Shown here: positions 8,387-16,536 of the stretch, piece by piece | Position numbering within the stretch: position 1 is the stretch's first letter | Layout: every line of letters begins with the position of its first letter | Source of the DNA: JAVVEG01 sp041751425 | GTDB taxonomy: Bacteria; Pseudomonadota; Gammaproteobacteria; Pseudomonadales; Pseudohongiellaceae | DNA length: 64,000 nucleotides | Reading direction: 5' to 3' | Assembly: GCA_041751425.1 (NCBI GenBank) | Contig: JBGSXL010000011.1 | Span: 186,001 to 250,000, forward strand | The notes under the pieces: generated by a model | The model's input: only the letters and a program-made list of their open reading frames with translations | Told to the model about the DNA's origin: nothing | Database searches by the model: none | Translations under genes and position numbers: made by a program

Positions 8387-8927
8387 CGTTGTCTCCTGTA
8401 AGTTTATGTAGTTGTCTGCGCGCATTGAAAAGACGCGATTTCACGGTGCCCTCTGCCAGAACCAGTACTTCAGCGATAGCTCGGATACTCAGACCTTCCA
8501 GGTAATGAAGATGAATAATCTGATAGGTATCGCTTTCCAATTCGACAAGCAGCTTCTCCAGTTGCAGGGATTCTGCGGGTTCATCCCCGCCCTGCGTCGA
8601 TGCTTCCAAGTCAGTTTCCAGAACCTGGTTGATTTGTCGGGTACGCATAGCTTGGCGTATAAAGTTGACGCCTTTGCGATGCAACACCTGATAAAGCCAT
8701 CCGGTGAATGCAGATGGGTCACTGACCCGGCCAATATCCCGACTCAACACTTCCAATGTGTTTTGCACAACGTCTTTGGCGGCCTCCTGATCCTGCAACT
8801 GGCGGGTGGCAAAGCGCAGCATTTTGGGGTAAAAGAGGTGCACCAGTTGTGTCATGGCGGATGCTTCACCTAGCTGAGCTTCGATGACCAGCCATTCCAC
8901 CAGAATCTGTTCACTGTTTCTTTTCAT
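8379..8927 (-). CDS. ECF-type RNA polymerase sigma factor
   Basis: A 182-residue protein with sigma region 2 (LVHLFYPKMLRFATRQLQDQEAAKDVVQNTL then SAFTGWLYQVLHRKGVNFIRQ) and region 4 (YQIIHLHYLEGLSIRAIAEVLVLAEGTVKSRLFNARRQL), the standard two-domain ECF layout without regions 1 or 3. It redirects RNA polymerase to a small regulon. GTG 8930 directly precedes ATG 8927; the ATG is preferred. The gene overlaps the downstream small membrane protein by eight bases. The upstream region contains an inverted repeat at 8944-8963. The lipoprotein pair starting at 9155 is divergent and could be a target, but this is inference. Confidence 0.92.
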   Translation of the reverse strand: MKRNSEQILVEWLVIEAQLGEASAMTQLVHLFYPKMLRFATRQLQDQEAAKDVVQNTLEVLSRDIGRVSDPSAFTGWLYQVLHRKGVNFIRQAMRTRQINQVLETDLEASTQGGDEPAESLQLEKLLVELESDTYQIIHLHYLEGLSIRAIAEVLVLAEGTVKSRLFNARRQLHKLTGDNDE

Positions 8928-8943
8928 CACTATTTAGGTCGTC

Positions 8944-8963
8944 TGAACCAGGGGCCAGGTTCA
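8944..8963. promoter_or_regulatory. Inverted repeat upstream of the ECF sigma gene
   Basis: Arms TGAACC and GGTTCA flank eight bases. The site sits 17-36 bases upstream of the sigma-factor start codon, in the space shared with the divergent lipoprotein genes. It could be an operator or an untranslated-leader hairpin. Confidence 0.25.
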
Positions 8964-9154
8964 CTGAAGGTAAAAAATAATCTTCAAATGCAGTTTTCAC
9001 GCTGTAATAAGGCTTGGAGAGCTGATTTTCCTATTCGGGGCGAAACTTTCCCCATACATTCCCGTTTTTTGTCAGTGTGGAATTCCTCTGCATGATGACA
9101 AGTAGTACACTGCAGGTAAATAATACAAACCGGATGTACCAAGAGGACCCCACA

Positions 9155-9301
9155 ATGAGCATAGTCCGAAGCCTGCTACTTGCCACGGTAAGTATTGCAC
9201 TCGCAGCCTGCGCTAACAATAATCTGCCCTACCTGCGGGCAACTATGTTCCCTGGTGCCAAGCAGCAGAAGCGACGTGTTGTCAGCACGGGAGGTAATTG
9301 A
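9155..9301 (+). CDS. Small lipoprotein (48 aa)
   Basis: The peptide starts MSIVRSLLLATVSIALAACA, a complete lipoprotein signal with lipobox LAAC, followed by only about 28 residues rich in basic amino acids (QQKRR). AGAGGA stands before the ATG. Its TGA at 9299-9301 is one base before the ATG of the FlgO-like lipoprotein, so the two form a tight pair. Upstream in-frame starts exist but lack this ribosome-binding site. Function is unknown. The arrangement of a small lipoprotein directly before a FlgO-like lipoprotein recalls FlgP/FlgO pairs, but this peptide is too short to be FlgP. Confidence 0.65.
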   Translation: MSIVRSLLLATVSIALAACANNNLPYLRATMFPGAKQQKRRVVSTGGN

Positions 9302-9302
9302 G

Positions 9303-9836
9303 ATGTTGAAACTTTTTTCTGCAATAGTCTTTGTGTTTGCTGCGCTTCTGAACTCAGGTTGCAAGAGTGATCCTTATGCCACCGAAAGTGATGTGATCAT
9401 TAACGCCAATCGCGCAGCTGCGAACAATCTTATCCTGATGGCGGGCCCAAATATCAATCAAAGCATAAATATCATTGCCGCGAGTTTTTCGAATATTAAC
9501 AATCTGACGCAATCCTCTTCCTTTGGTCGGGTTACATCGCAGCAATTGGTTTCGCAGTTCACGGCTTCCGGCTACTCAGTAGTGGATATGCTGCTGCGCA
9601 ACAATGTTTACGTCAGTCAGGTCCAGGGTGAGTTTCTGCTTTCACGTGAAGTCAGCGCGATCAGCGCAGAGCACAATGCGCAGCTAGTGTTGGTGGGAAC
9701 TTATGCTGTGGGTAGCAGTAATGTTTTCGTGACGGCGAAATTGATTCGTGCCATCGACAGCGTGATAATCGCTTCGCATGACTACGTCCTTCCAAATACG
9801 CGCGATATGCGAACCCTGCTCAGGGAATGGGATTAA
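9303..9836 (+). CDS. FlgO-like outer-membrane lipoprotein
   Basis: A 177-residue lipoprotein: signal MLKLFSAIVFVFAALLNSGC, lipidated Cys20. The mature part fits the FlgO domain: an N-terminal RAAANNLILMAGPNINQSINIIAASFSNINNLTQ, then a conserved GRVTSQQLVSQFTASGYSVVDML, and HNAQLVLVGTYAVGSSNVFVTAKLI near the C-terminus. The ATG at 9303 follows GGGAGG. In Vibrio FlgO is a surface lipoprotein linked to flagellar stability, but no flagellar gene is nearby here, so a general envelope role is more likely. It lies 1 bp after the small lipoprotein gene. Confidence 0.8.
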   Translation: MLKLFSAIVFVFAALLNSGCKSDPYATESDVIINANRAAANNLILMAGPNINQSINIIAASFSNINNLTQSSSFGRVTSQQLVSQFTASGYSVVDMLLRNNVYVSQVQGEFLLSREVSAISAEHNAQLVLVGTYAVGSSNVFVTAKLIRAIDSVIIASHDYVLPNTRDMRTLLREWD

Positions 9837-9868
9837 TCCCTAAGCAGGACAAAGTACAGGTGTATTAT

Positions 9869-11101
9869 TTAAGGCAGCGGCTGATACAGCAAAGATCGCG
9901 CTGCGCTATGCACCTGCAATGAGTAAAAAATATCGTCGTTTTGTATCATACCTACAAACACAATATTTTCGACTGGATCAATCCAGAACCAGCTACCGGC
10001 AATTCCCCACCACCAATGTGTGCCTTCTGACGCGCCATTGAAAAGAGCCGGGTCATTCACAATGGCGAAATCCACGCCGAACACATTGCCCGGATAGAGT
10101 CTGCCAATATCGGTGATGTGGTCAGGCAATTGATTGCTGCGCATGATCTCCACAGCTTCTTCTGAAAGGATACGCTCGCCATTCAGCTCGCCCTTGTTCA
10201 AATGCATTTGCGCAAACTTCATGTAGTCTGCGGCAGTTGACGTCAATCCACCGCCGCCGGAGAAGAAGGCTGGCTCTTTCAGGAAATCACCGTTATCTGT
10301 GCGACGCAAACCACCACCTGGTTGTGGCGCATACTGACGGGCAAAACGTGCAGCTTTTTCAGGCGCCACATGGAAGGCAGTATCGACCATACCCAGTGGC
10401 GCGAAGATGCGCTCCTGCAGGAACTCATCAAAGGTCTGCCCGGACAACACTTCTACCAGGTAGCCCTGTACGTCCACGGAGATGCTGTATACCCACTGTG
10501 AGCCAGGCTGATGATTCAGTGGAATTTCACCCAGCGCAGCCATCATGTTTGCCAGGGGAATGTCCCGGTTCAGAATGCCTGCTTGCGCGTATGCCGCTGC
10601 GATTGGTCCCTGTGACAGGCCGGGTGTGTACACCAGGCCACCAGTGTGACTCATTAGTTCGCGAATAGTCATGGGATGCACTGCTGGCTCAGTAACAAAG
10701 CTACCGTCTGCATTCTGGGACACATAAACTTCAGCGCCAACCAGCTCTGGCAGATACTTTTCAACAGGATCATCCAGTTGAAATTTGCCTTCGTCGTACA
10801 TCATCATCAATGCAGTGCCGGCGACGGGTTTGGTCATGGAGAAGATGCGAAAGACAGTATCGGTACTCATCGGTACCTGGTCTTCCACATTCTGATAACC
10901 AAAGGCCTGGTTCATCACTACTTCACCATCCTTGGCGACCATGGTGACTACGCCTGACAATCTGCCCGCATCCACCCTTGCCTGCATATCGGCTGCGATG
11001 GCATCAAGTCGGCGCTGGTCTATTTGAGCATGCGTGACTGATGAAAAAGCCAGCGTCAGGGCTATCAGCGTGGCATACCAGCCTGAACGAACTGAAATCA
11101 T
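9869..11101 (-). CDS. Class C beta-lactamase-like serine hydrolase
   Basis: A 410-residue exported protein with a signal peptide ending near SSVTHAQ (residue 26). The serine-hydrolase motif SxxK is FRIFSMTKPV (Ser88, Lys91), and the tyrosine motif is QWVYSISVDVQ (YxI/N position). The region WWWGIAGSWFW near the C-terminus replaces the usual KTG strand, as in many EstB-type esterases of this superfamily. An esterase or D-aminopeptidase-like activity is more likely than beta-lactam resistance. GGGGGAAG precedes the ATG. The gene is divergent from the 2OG-oxygenase gene. Confidence 0.9.
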   Translation of the reverse strand: MISVRSGWYATLIALTLAFSSVTHAQIDQRRLDAIAADMQARVDAGRLSGVVTMVAKDGEVVMNQAFGYQNVEDQVPMSTDTVFRIFSMTKPVAGTALMMMYDEGKFQLDDPVEKYLPELVGAEVYVSQNADGSFVTEPAVHPMTIRELMSHTGGLVYTPGLSQGPIAAAYAQAGILNRDIPLANMMAALGEIPLNHQPGSQWVYSISVDVQGYLVEVLSGQTFDEFLQERIFAPLGMVDTAFHVAPEKAARFARQYAPQPGGGLRRTDNGDFLKEPAFFSGGGGLTSTAADYMKFAQMHLNKGELNGERILSEEAVEIMRSNQLPDHITDIGRLYPGNVFGVDFAIVNDPALFNGASEGTHWWWGIAGSWFWIDPVENIVFVGMIQNDDIFYSLQVHSAARSLLYQPLP

Positions 11102-11301
11102 GTTTCTTCCCCCTCGTTTGTATAGTCAGATATTGTAGTCAGACTCGGATAATGAGCTGAGCGCGGTTATTAAAACACCAATATCGAAAGGCATCCACAG
11201 TAAACAAACTACTTTCGGGGGAGGTGTCAGTTCCTGCATTAGTTGTTACTTCTTCTGTGAATCATTAAGCTACGCCCATTGCTTTAAACAGGAGAATTAT
11301 T

Positions 11302-12015
11302 TTGACAGTACGCCTTAACCCCGATTCAAACCCATTGTCATACAAGCAACAGTATGCGGTAGACAAGCGCGTGCGTGTGCCGGATTTTCTGGTGCAGGAA
11401 GACGCTGTGCGGTTATTGCAGTGTCTGGCCCAGGAAACCGAATTCTCCAGCGCGTTCAATGTGGATGGCAGCAATGGCGTGCTGAGTGATGCACAAATGC
11501 GGCAGTTGACGCCAACCGATGTGCAGAGCCTGCAGCAGAAGATACATGAGAATGCCGGCCGAGGGGCAGGGTTCCTCTACGGCCGCAATAATATCAATGG
11601 CAAAAACAGCGACAACCCGCCGCCACTGCTGCGAGAGTTTACCGACCTTATCAACAGTGAAGTCGTATTGTCCGCTGTACGGGAGATCAGTGGTCATCAG
11701 GATATTTGCGCAGCCTCAGCGCAGGCGACACGCTACCTGCCCGGCAATTTCCTGACCCGACATAACGATTTTCATGCCGAGGAAGGGCGCCGGGTAGCTT
11801 ATGTGATGGGCTTTACACCTGGCTGGCATCCGGACTGGGGTGGACTGCTGCAGTTCTATCAACAGGATGGCACGCCGCGCGATGCCTGGACGCCAATTTT
11901 CAATAATCTCGTGCTGTTCGATGTCGCTCATGTGCACGCGGTGACGTTTGTGACGCCATTTGCCGTAGATCCCCGCTTCTCCATTACGGGCTGGTTCCGG
12001 GCTAAACCACTGTAG
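11302..12015 (+). CDS. 2-oxoglutarate/Fe(II) oxygenase, prolyl-4-hydroxylase-like
   Basis: A 237-residue protein starting at TTG, with a strong AGGAGA seven bases upstream. The iron triad is His154 and Asp156 in FLTRHNDFH plus His212 in FDVAHVHAV, and Arg225-x-Ser227 in DPRFSITGWF is the 2-oxoglutarate-binding pair. The fold pattern is that of the prolyl hydroxylase group. Substrate is unknown. It lies 59 bp before a TonB-dependent receptor; in other genomes iron-dependent oxygenases of the PiuC type sit next to TonB receptors, so a shared role in iron acquisition or peptide handling is possible, as inference. Confidence 0.88.
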   Translation: MTVRLNPDSNPLSYKQQYAVDKRVRVPDFLVQEDAVRLLQCLAQETEFSSAFNVDGSNGVLSDAQMRQLTPTDVQSLQQKIHENAGRGAGFLYGRNNINGKNSDNPPPLLREFTDLINSEVVLSAVREISGHQDICAASAQATRYLPGNFLTRHNDFHAEEGRRVAYVMGFTPGWHPDWGGLLQFYQQDGTPRDAWTPIFNNLVLFDVAHVHAVTFVTPFAVDPRFSITGWFRAKPL

Positions 12016-12074
12016 AGTGGTTTGACTGAAAATTGGTACTATCCGGGTCTGATGTGGAAAGAACGGGAGTCATC

Positions 12075-14240
12075 ATGGATAACAAAAGCAAAATTGCAGG
12101 TTTTGCTGTGTTGCTTTGGGGGTTGGGCCTTCCGGCAGGGCATGCTCAGGACTCGGCAGCAACCCCTGTGCAGAGCGACATTGATGACGCTACTGCAACC
12201 GAGAATTCTACGATAGTCTATCCCGCCGCGTTCTTTGCGCCTTACAACCCCAACTCCGTCAGCGACATGCTGGACCGCATACCGGGTGTATCACTCGATG
12301 GCAGAGGCGGCAGAGGAGGCGGGCGCGGCTTGGGCACAGGTGGTGACCTGCTGATCAATGGTCAGCGTCTGGCTGGCAAGGACAACTCCCCCAGAGCACA
12401 ATTGGATCGTATCTCCGCCGGAGAGGTCGAGCGTATAGAGATTATTCGTGGTACTGCAGGGGATCTGGCAGTTAGAGGAGCCGGACAAGTCGTGAATGTT
12501 GTCCTGTTTGAAGCGGAAAGCCGCTCCAATACCTCGGTAGAGTTGATCGCTCGCTTGAATCACGACGAAACAGCTGAAGGGGGAGCTACACTTTCTCACA
12601 ATCGTCAGACCGGCAATTTTCAATCTATGATCAGCGTGCAGGCGCGTCCCAATTACGAGAATCGGGACCATCGGGAAACCCGCTTTTCTCCGGGAATGGA
12701 GACACTGGGCACTTTGTTTGCAACCACCATCCGCGATCAGGATGTTTTGCAACTCAGCAGCAATATGAGTTACAGCATTGATTCGCATCGTATGCAACTG
12801 AACATGCTGTATAACGACTCCAGTCATCCACGCTATGTGCGCAGGGATTTCGTCGACTTTATCGGTGGTCAGTCAATTCTCACCGCCGAAGAAGAGGACA
12901 TCGATGGCGACTATTTGAATTGGGAAATCGGCGGTGACTATGAATACAGTTTCGCAAACGGTCACCGATTTCAATTTCTGTTCATTACCAATGACCAGAC
13001 CAGCGATGATGTCCGTGAACGATTCAATATCGATGAATCACAGGTTCGGGCACTACGAAACAAGACGCTTTACATTGAATCCAATCAGCGCACGCGCGAA
13101 AAGATTGTGCAGAGTCAATACAGCTTTCCACTGAGTGCCAGCCAGGATTTACGTATTGGTGTGGAGCGAGCGGATACCCGACTGGATTCCAGTTTGTTTA
13201 TTGGTAATCTCGGCGGCAATTTGCCGCCTTCGGATCAATACGGTGGGTTACCCCCTCGTCCTGATCTGTCCAATGCAGGTACCGAAGTGCAGGAAATCCG
13301 CTATGAAGGTTTTGCTTTCCACAATTGGACAATCAACGACCGCATGACGCTGGAGAGCAGCGTGGTTTATGAAACTTCTGAAATATCCCAAAGTGGTGTC
13401 GTGCGTAACAGTCGCCAGTTCGATTTCATCAAACCCTCGGTCGACTTTCGATTCAATCTTACCGAAGCACTGCGACTGCGAGCGACAGTTACCCGCTCGG
13501 TATCGCAACTCAGCTTTGCCAATTTTGCAGCAACTGCCAACGATGATGATCGCGAGTTGGATGCGGATGCAGGCAATCCGGAATTAGTGCCAGAGAAGGA
13601 AATGCGTTACGAATTGGGTCTGGAGTACCGGCTCGCCGACGACAATGGTGTGTTGAGTTCGCGAGTTTTTTATACAGATATTGACGATTATATTGGCAAT
13701 ATCAATGCCACAGTCAATCCCGCTCAACCTATCTCTGCTGTCGGTAATGTGGGTCAAGCGGCACGTTGGGGTATGTTCAACAATGCCAGTGTTCGGCTCG
13801 GTTTTCTGGGGCTTCCGGACGCGATAGTGTCAGCGGGTGTGAATGTTTTCGATTCAAAGCTAACTGACCCCTTTCTGGGTTCAGAGCGTCGAATCACTCG
13901 CCGTGGTGAAGCTGATCTGGGTTTCCGTCATGATGTGACCTCTCTTTCGCTTAGTTATGGTATCGACTACCGCCATCCATTTCATGGTGGCGAGTATGAC
14001 GTCGACATCACCACGATAACCCGCAATGATGATCAGTCATCCCTGAATCTTTTTGTATCCAAGGTGTTCTTTGACGACATCACTTTTCGTCTGGAGTCCG
14101 ACAATACTCTGGGTGAGTCTCGCTGCCGGGAGCGTCGCCGTTATGACGGCACTACCATTGACGGAAGTTTGCGTTTGATTGAGGACTCGTGCAGTAGCCG
14201 TTATCGGCGGCTGACGCTGTTGGTGCAAACTACTTTTTGA
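12075..14240 (+). CDS. TonB-dependent outer-membrane receptor
   Basis: A 721-residue receptor with signal peptide MDNKSKIAGFAVLLWGLGLP ending near GHAQD. The plug domain carries VSDMLDRIPGVSLDG, a glycine/arginine-rich insert, LLINGQRL, and VERIEIIRGTAGDLAVRGAGQVVNVV. The rest alternates short turns and strands of a 22-strand barrel and ends in the terminal Phe expected for outer-membrane assembly (LVQTTF). The ATG at 12075 is preferred over one 14 codons upstream because GGGAG precedes it and the signal peptide begins there. Ligand unknown. It probably shares a transcript with the upstream 2OG oxygenase. Confidence 0.9.
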   Translation: MDNKSKIAGFAVLLWGLGLPAGHAQDSAATPVQSDIDDATATENSTIVYPAAFFAPYNPNSVSDMLDRIPGVSLDGRGGRGGGRGLGTGGDLLINGQRLAGKDNSPRAQLDRISAGEVERIEIIRGTAGDLAVRGAGQVVNVVLFEAESRSNTSVELIARLNHDETAEGGATLSHNRQTGNFQSMISVQARPNYENRDHRETRFSPGMETLGTLFATTIRDQDVLQLSSNMSYSIDSHRMQLNMLYNDSSHPRYVRRDFVDFIGGQSILTAEEEDIDGDYLNWEIGGDYEYSFANGHRFQFLFITNDQTSDDVRERFNIDESQVRALRNKTLYIESNQRTREKIVQSQYSFPLSASQDLRIGVERADTRLDSSLFIGNLGGNLPPSDQYGGLPPRPDLSNAGTEVQEIRYEGFAFHNWTINDRMTLESSVVYETSEISQSGVVRNSRQFDFIKPSVDFRFNLTEALRLRATVTRSVSQLSFANFAATANDDDRELDADAGNPELVPEKEMRYELGLEYRLADDNGVLSSRVFYTDIDDYIGNINATVNPAQPISAVGNVGQAARWGMFNNASVRLGFLGLPDAIVSAGVNVFDSKLTDPFLGSERRITRRGEADLGFRHDVTSLSLSYGIDYRHPFHGGEYDVDITTITRNDDQSSLNLFVSKVFFDDITFRLESDNTLGESRCRERRRYDGTTIDGSLRLIEDSCSSRYRRLTLLVQTTF

Positions 14241-14302
14241 CGGCAATTCAACTTAATAGAAAGTATTCTGTCAATTGCTCTGGATTTACACCTAATGCAC
14301 TC

Positions 14303-14875
14303 TTACTGCCCGGAGTAAACATCCACCTCAATACGAATCTCATTCGGCAGCGCCTCCGTATCTTCCCACCAACCCGTGCCGACGTCATAGTCCAGACGCT
14401 TGACCGTCACTTCGCTGGTGAGGTGAAAACGTGGCTGGCCGTCGTACATTTCCACGGCAAAGATGAAGGGGAAGCTGAGCGGATGGGTTTTGTCGCGAAT
14501 GGTCAACTGACCCTCGGCCACAAAGGAGTTCACTGACTGCAGTTGGCACTGGCTTGCCTGGAAGCTGGCCGTCGGGAACTGCTCAACATTGAACATGTCT
14601 TCATCCAGCAGATATTCGAGAATTTCAGGGCTGTCGACACTGATGTCGGCAATCGGGATCGTGACATTGATGTTGCAGGCGCCGGGGTTGGCGGGATTGA
14701 TGTCGAAAGAGGCGTCTACATTCTTGAATTCGCCTTGAAAAGCCTCACCTTCATAAGAGTAGTAAAATATGACGCGGGACTCGCTGGGCGCGAGTGTCCA
14801 GACGGCAGCCTGCGCTGAGACGCAGATGAATACGGCAAAAGACGACAGTCCAGTGCGTGAAAACAGTCTTCGCAT
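14303..14875 (-). CDS. YceI family periplasmic protein
   Basis: A 190-residue lipocalin-like protein with a signal peptide ending near VSAQAAVW. Family features include WTLAPSESRVIFYYSYEGEAFQGEFKNVDASFDINP at the N-terminus, the DEDMFNVEQFPTASFQ segment, the LTIRDKTHPLSFPFIF strand pair and the C-terminal EIRIEVDVYSG. YceI proteins bind long polyisoprenoid or amide lipids in the periplasm. GGAG precedes the ATG. The gene is divergent from the PQQ-type sugar dehydrogenase and converges on the TonB receptor. Confidence 0.92.
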   Translation of the reverse strand: MRRLFSRTGLSSFAVFICVSAQAAVWTLAPSESRVIFYYSYEGEAFQGEFKNVDASFDINPANPGACNINVTIPIADISVDSPEILEYLLDEDMFNVEQFPTASFQASQCQLQSVNSFVAEGQLTIRDKTHPLSFPFIFAVEMYDGQPRFHLTSEVTVKRLDYDVGTGWWEDTEALPNEIRIEVDVYSGQ

Positions 14876-14998
14876 GGTAGAGTAACTCCAGTTTCAAGGT
14901 TGATTTTGGTGCAGTTATTGCTGATGGGCTGCATTTTATTGTTTTTTCGGCAATACTACGAGTCGCTTGTTTTGGACTATACACAGGAGAGAAGAGAA

Positions 14999-16156
14999 AT
15001 GATGCTTCGTAATGTAATAAAGCTTGCCAGCGCTGGTTTGGTGCTGACTTTTGCGACTGTCAGCAGCGCGCAGGAAGGCACTTATACCGCAGCCCAGCAC
15101 GACTATCGGGTTGTTCCGGTGGCTGAGGGGCTGGTGCAGCCCTGGTCAATGGCGTGGTTGCCGAATGGCGATATGCTGGTAACTGAGAAACCGGGCCGCC
15201 TGCGCCTTGTCCGTGACGGCAGACTCCTGCCCGAGGCCATTCCCGGTGTCCCCGACGTTTACTACCAGGGCCAGGGTGGCCTGTTCGAAGTACTGCCGCA
15301 TCCGGACTTTGCGAATAATCAAATCCTTTATCTGAGCTTTGCCAAGCCTGTCGGCGAAGGTTCAACCACGGCAATCGTCCGCGCGCGTTTGGAAAATGAC
15401 CGTCTTACCAATATGACGGAGATCTTCGCTGCCGATGCGAGCGGTCGCAGCCATTATGGCGGCAAGCTGGCGTTCGATGAGGACGGTTATCTGTTCCTGA
15501 CTCTTGGCGACCGCCAGGCGCCTTCTACCGGCGATCTGACCGCCCATCCTGCGCAGGACCTGAGCAATCACGCAGGTGTCATCGTGCGCCTGAACGAAGA
15601 CGGCACTGTGCCTGGTGACAATCCATTTATCGGCGAGCAGGGCGCCAAGCCGGAGATCTGGAGCTATGGGCACCGCAGCCCGCAAGGACTGGCGTTCCAT
15701 CCGGAAACGGGTGATCTGTGGATGACAGAGCATGGCCCACAAGGTGGCGATGAACTCAACCTGATCATACCGAAGGCGAATTATGGTTGGCCTGTTGTCG
15801 GGTACGGCGTTAACTATGGTTCAAGCTCACCCATTCACGAGCGTCAGACACTCACAGGTATGGAGTCTCCTGTACGATTCTGGGTGCCGTCGATTGCCAC
15901 ATCAGGTCTCATGATCTACGACGGCGACAAGTTCCCGGAATGGCAAGGTGACATATTTGTCGGCGGTTTGGCCGGCGCGTTGGTAGCCAGGCTTGAAATG
16001 GACGAAGACTTCCGCAGCGTCATCCGCGAGGAGCCGCTGATTTATGGTATGGGCCGCGTCCGTGATGTCCGTCAGGGTCCGGATGGGTACATCTATGTCG
16101 CTCTCGAACACCGCCAGGGCGAGCCAACTGCTGTTGTCAGGATGGAACCGCTTTAG
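14999..16156 (+). CDS. PQQ-dependent sugar dehydrogenase (soluble GDH/YliI family)
   Basis: A 385-residue periplasmic six-bladed propeller. The signal peptide ends near FATVSSAQ. Family blocks are LVQPWSMAWLPNGDMLVTEKPGRLRLV, the His-containing YGGKLAFDEDGYLFLTLGDR, IWSYGHRSPQGLAFHPETGDLWMTEHGPQGGDELN and a C-terminal RVRDVRQGPDGYIYVALE. Soluble glucose dehydrogenases oxidise aldoses with pyrroloquinoline quinone and calcium. Twin ATGs stand at 14999 and 15002 after ACAGGAGAG. No PQQ biosynthesis gene lies in this window. An intrinsic terminator follows at 16170-16212. Confidence 0.9.
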   Translation: MMLRNVIKLASAGLVLTFATVSSAQEGTYTAAQHDYRVVPVAEGLVQPWSMAWLPNGDMLVTEKPGRLRLVRDGRLLPEAIPGVPDVYYQGQGGLFEVLPHPDFANNQILYLSFAKPVGEGSTTAIVRARLENDRLTNMTEIFAADASGRSHYGGKLAFDEDGYLFLTLGDRQAPSTGDLTAHPAQDLSNHAGVIVRLNEDGTVPGDNPFIGEQGAKPEIWSYGHRSPQGLAFHPETGDLWMTEHGPQGGDELNLIIPKANYGWPVVGYGVNYGSSSPIHERQTLTGMESPVRFWVPSIATSGLMIYDGDKFPEWQGDIFVGGLAGALVARLEMDEDFRSVIREEPLIYGMGRVRDVRQGPDGYIYVALEHRQGEPTAVVRMEPL

Positions 16157-16169
16157 TGATTGCTGAGTT

Positions 16170-16212
16170 GCGATAAAAAAAAGGACTCGTTAGGGTCCTT
16201 TTTTTTCATCGC
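16170..16212 (+). terminator. Rho-independent terminator
   Basis: A stem of about 17 bp pairs GCGAT plus eight A and GGAC with GTCC plus eight T and ATCGC (one unpaired C), around an eight-base loop. It lies 13 bases after the sugar dehydrogenase stop. Because both flanks are A/T runs it should work in both directions. Confidence 0.92.
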
Positions 16213-16256
16213 TTATTTAGAGGATTAAAGTTTAGGTATGCACTTCGTAGGCCGGT

Positions 16257-16405
16257 CGGCGCTGTGAGGGAGGTGGTACTCGCTCGGCGGCTTGCACCCC
16301 TCCGGGGTTCCCTCTCTCGGTCGGAAGCCCTGTAAAGCGGTCTTCCTCGGTCGGTCGGTGCTTCACTTTTATTGCCGATCGAGTACCACCTCCCTCACAG
16401 CGCCG
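16257..16405. repeat. Long imperfect hairpin with 26-bp perfect terminal inverted repeats
   Basis: The left arm (16257-16282) and right arm (16380-16405) are exact reverse complements over 26 bases; the arm contains GTGAGGGAGGTGGTACTCG. Pairing continues inward for about seven more bases after one mismatch (16284-16290 with 16372-16378). The roughly 80-base apical part has its own short hairpin (GGAAG...CTTCC, 16323-16345) and repeats of TCGGTCGG. It lies in the 421-base gene-free gap 16157-16577. It has no protein-coding content of its own. It could be a nonautonomous mobile element, a folded RNA or a protein-binding site; nothing here decides which. Confidence 0.85.
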
Positions 16406-16491
16406 CCCTGACTGTGTCGCGGGATTCAAATCCTTGTGAGCTTAATTGGGTCTGGGATGAGTGGCATAAAGACTCAGGTATGAAACTTGTG

Positions 16492-16517
16492 TTGGTGTCA
16501 AAAATTATTGACACCAA
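16492..16517. promoter_or_regulatory. Operator palindrome 1 of the exported-protein/XRE operon
   Basis: Ten-base arms TTGGTGTCAA and TTGACACCAA flank AAATTA. The core TGTCAA-N6-TTGACA is shared with the palindrome at 16534-16559, and the two centres are 42 bp apart. This site covers the -35 hexamer at 16508-16513. Confidence 0.8.
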
Positions 16518-16536
16518 GCTTTGCCGCGATTAGGAT
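16508..16536 (+). promoter_or_regulatory. Sigma-70 promoter between two operators
   Basis: A consensus -35 TTGACA (16508-16513) and -10 TAGGAT (16531-16536) are separated by exactly 17 bases. The -35 is part of palindrome 1 and the -10 overlaps the left end of palindrome 2. Transcription would start near 16543 and lead into the exported-protein gene at 16578. Confidence 0.75.

Noticed and set aside
9869..11101. A true beta-lactamase resistance gene
   Set aside because: The SxxK and tyrosine motifs are present, but the KTG-type strand is not, and the sequence fits the broad esterase/peptidase group.
16232..16429. A 65-codon open frame on the minus strand within the long inverted repeat
   Set aside because: It is made of the repeat arms and loop, has no ribosome-binding site, and its composition is dictated by the GC-rich palindrome.
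16419..16435. GGGATTCAAATCC resembling a tRNA T-arm next to the inverted repeat, possibly an attachment site
   Set aside because: The stem is imperfect, no acceptor stem or anticodon arm can be drawn, and no integrase or second copy of the sequence was seen.
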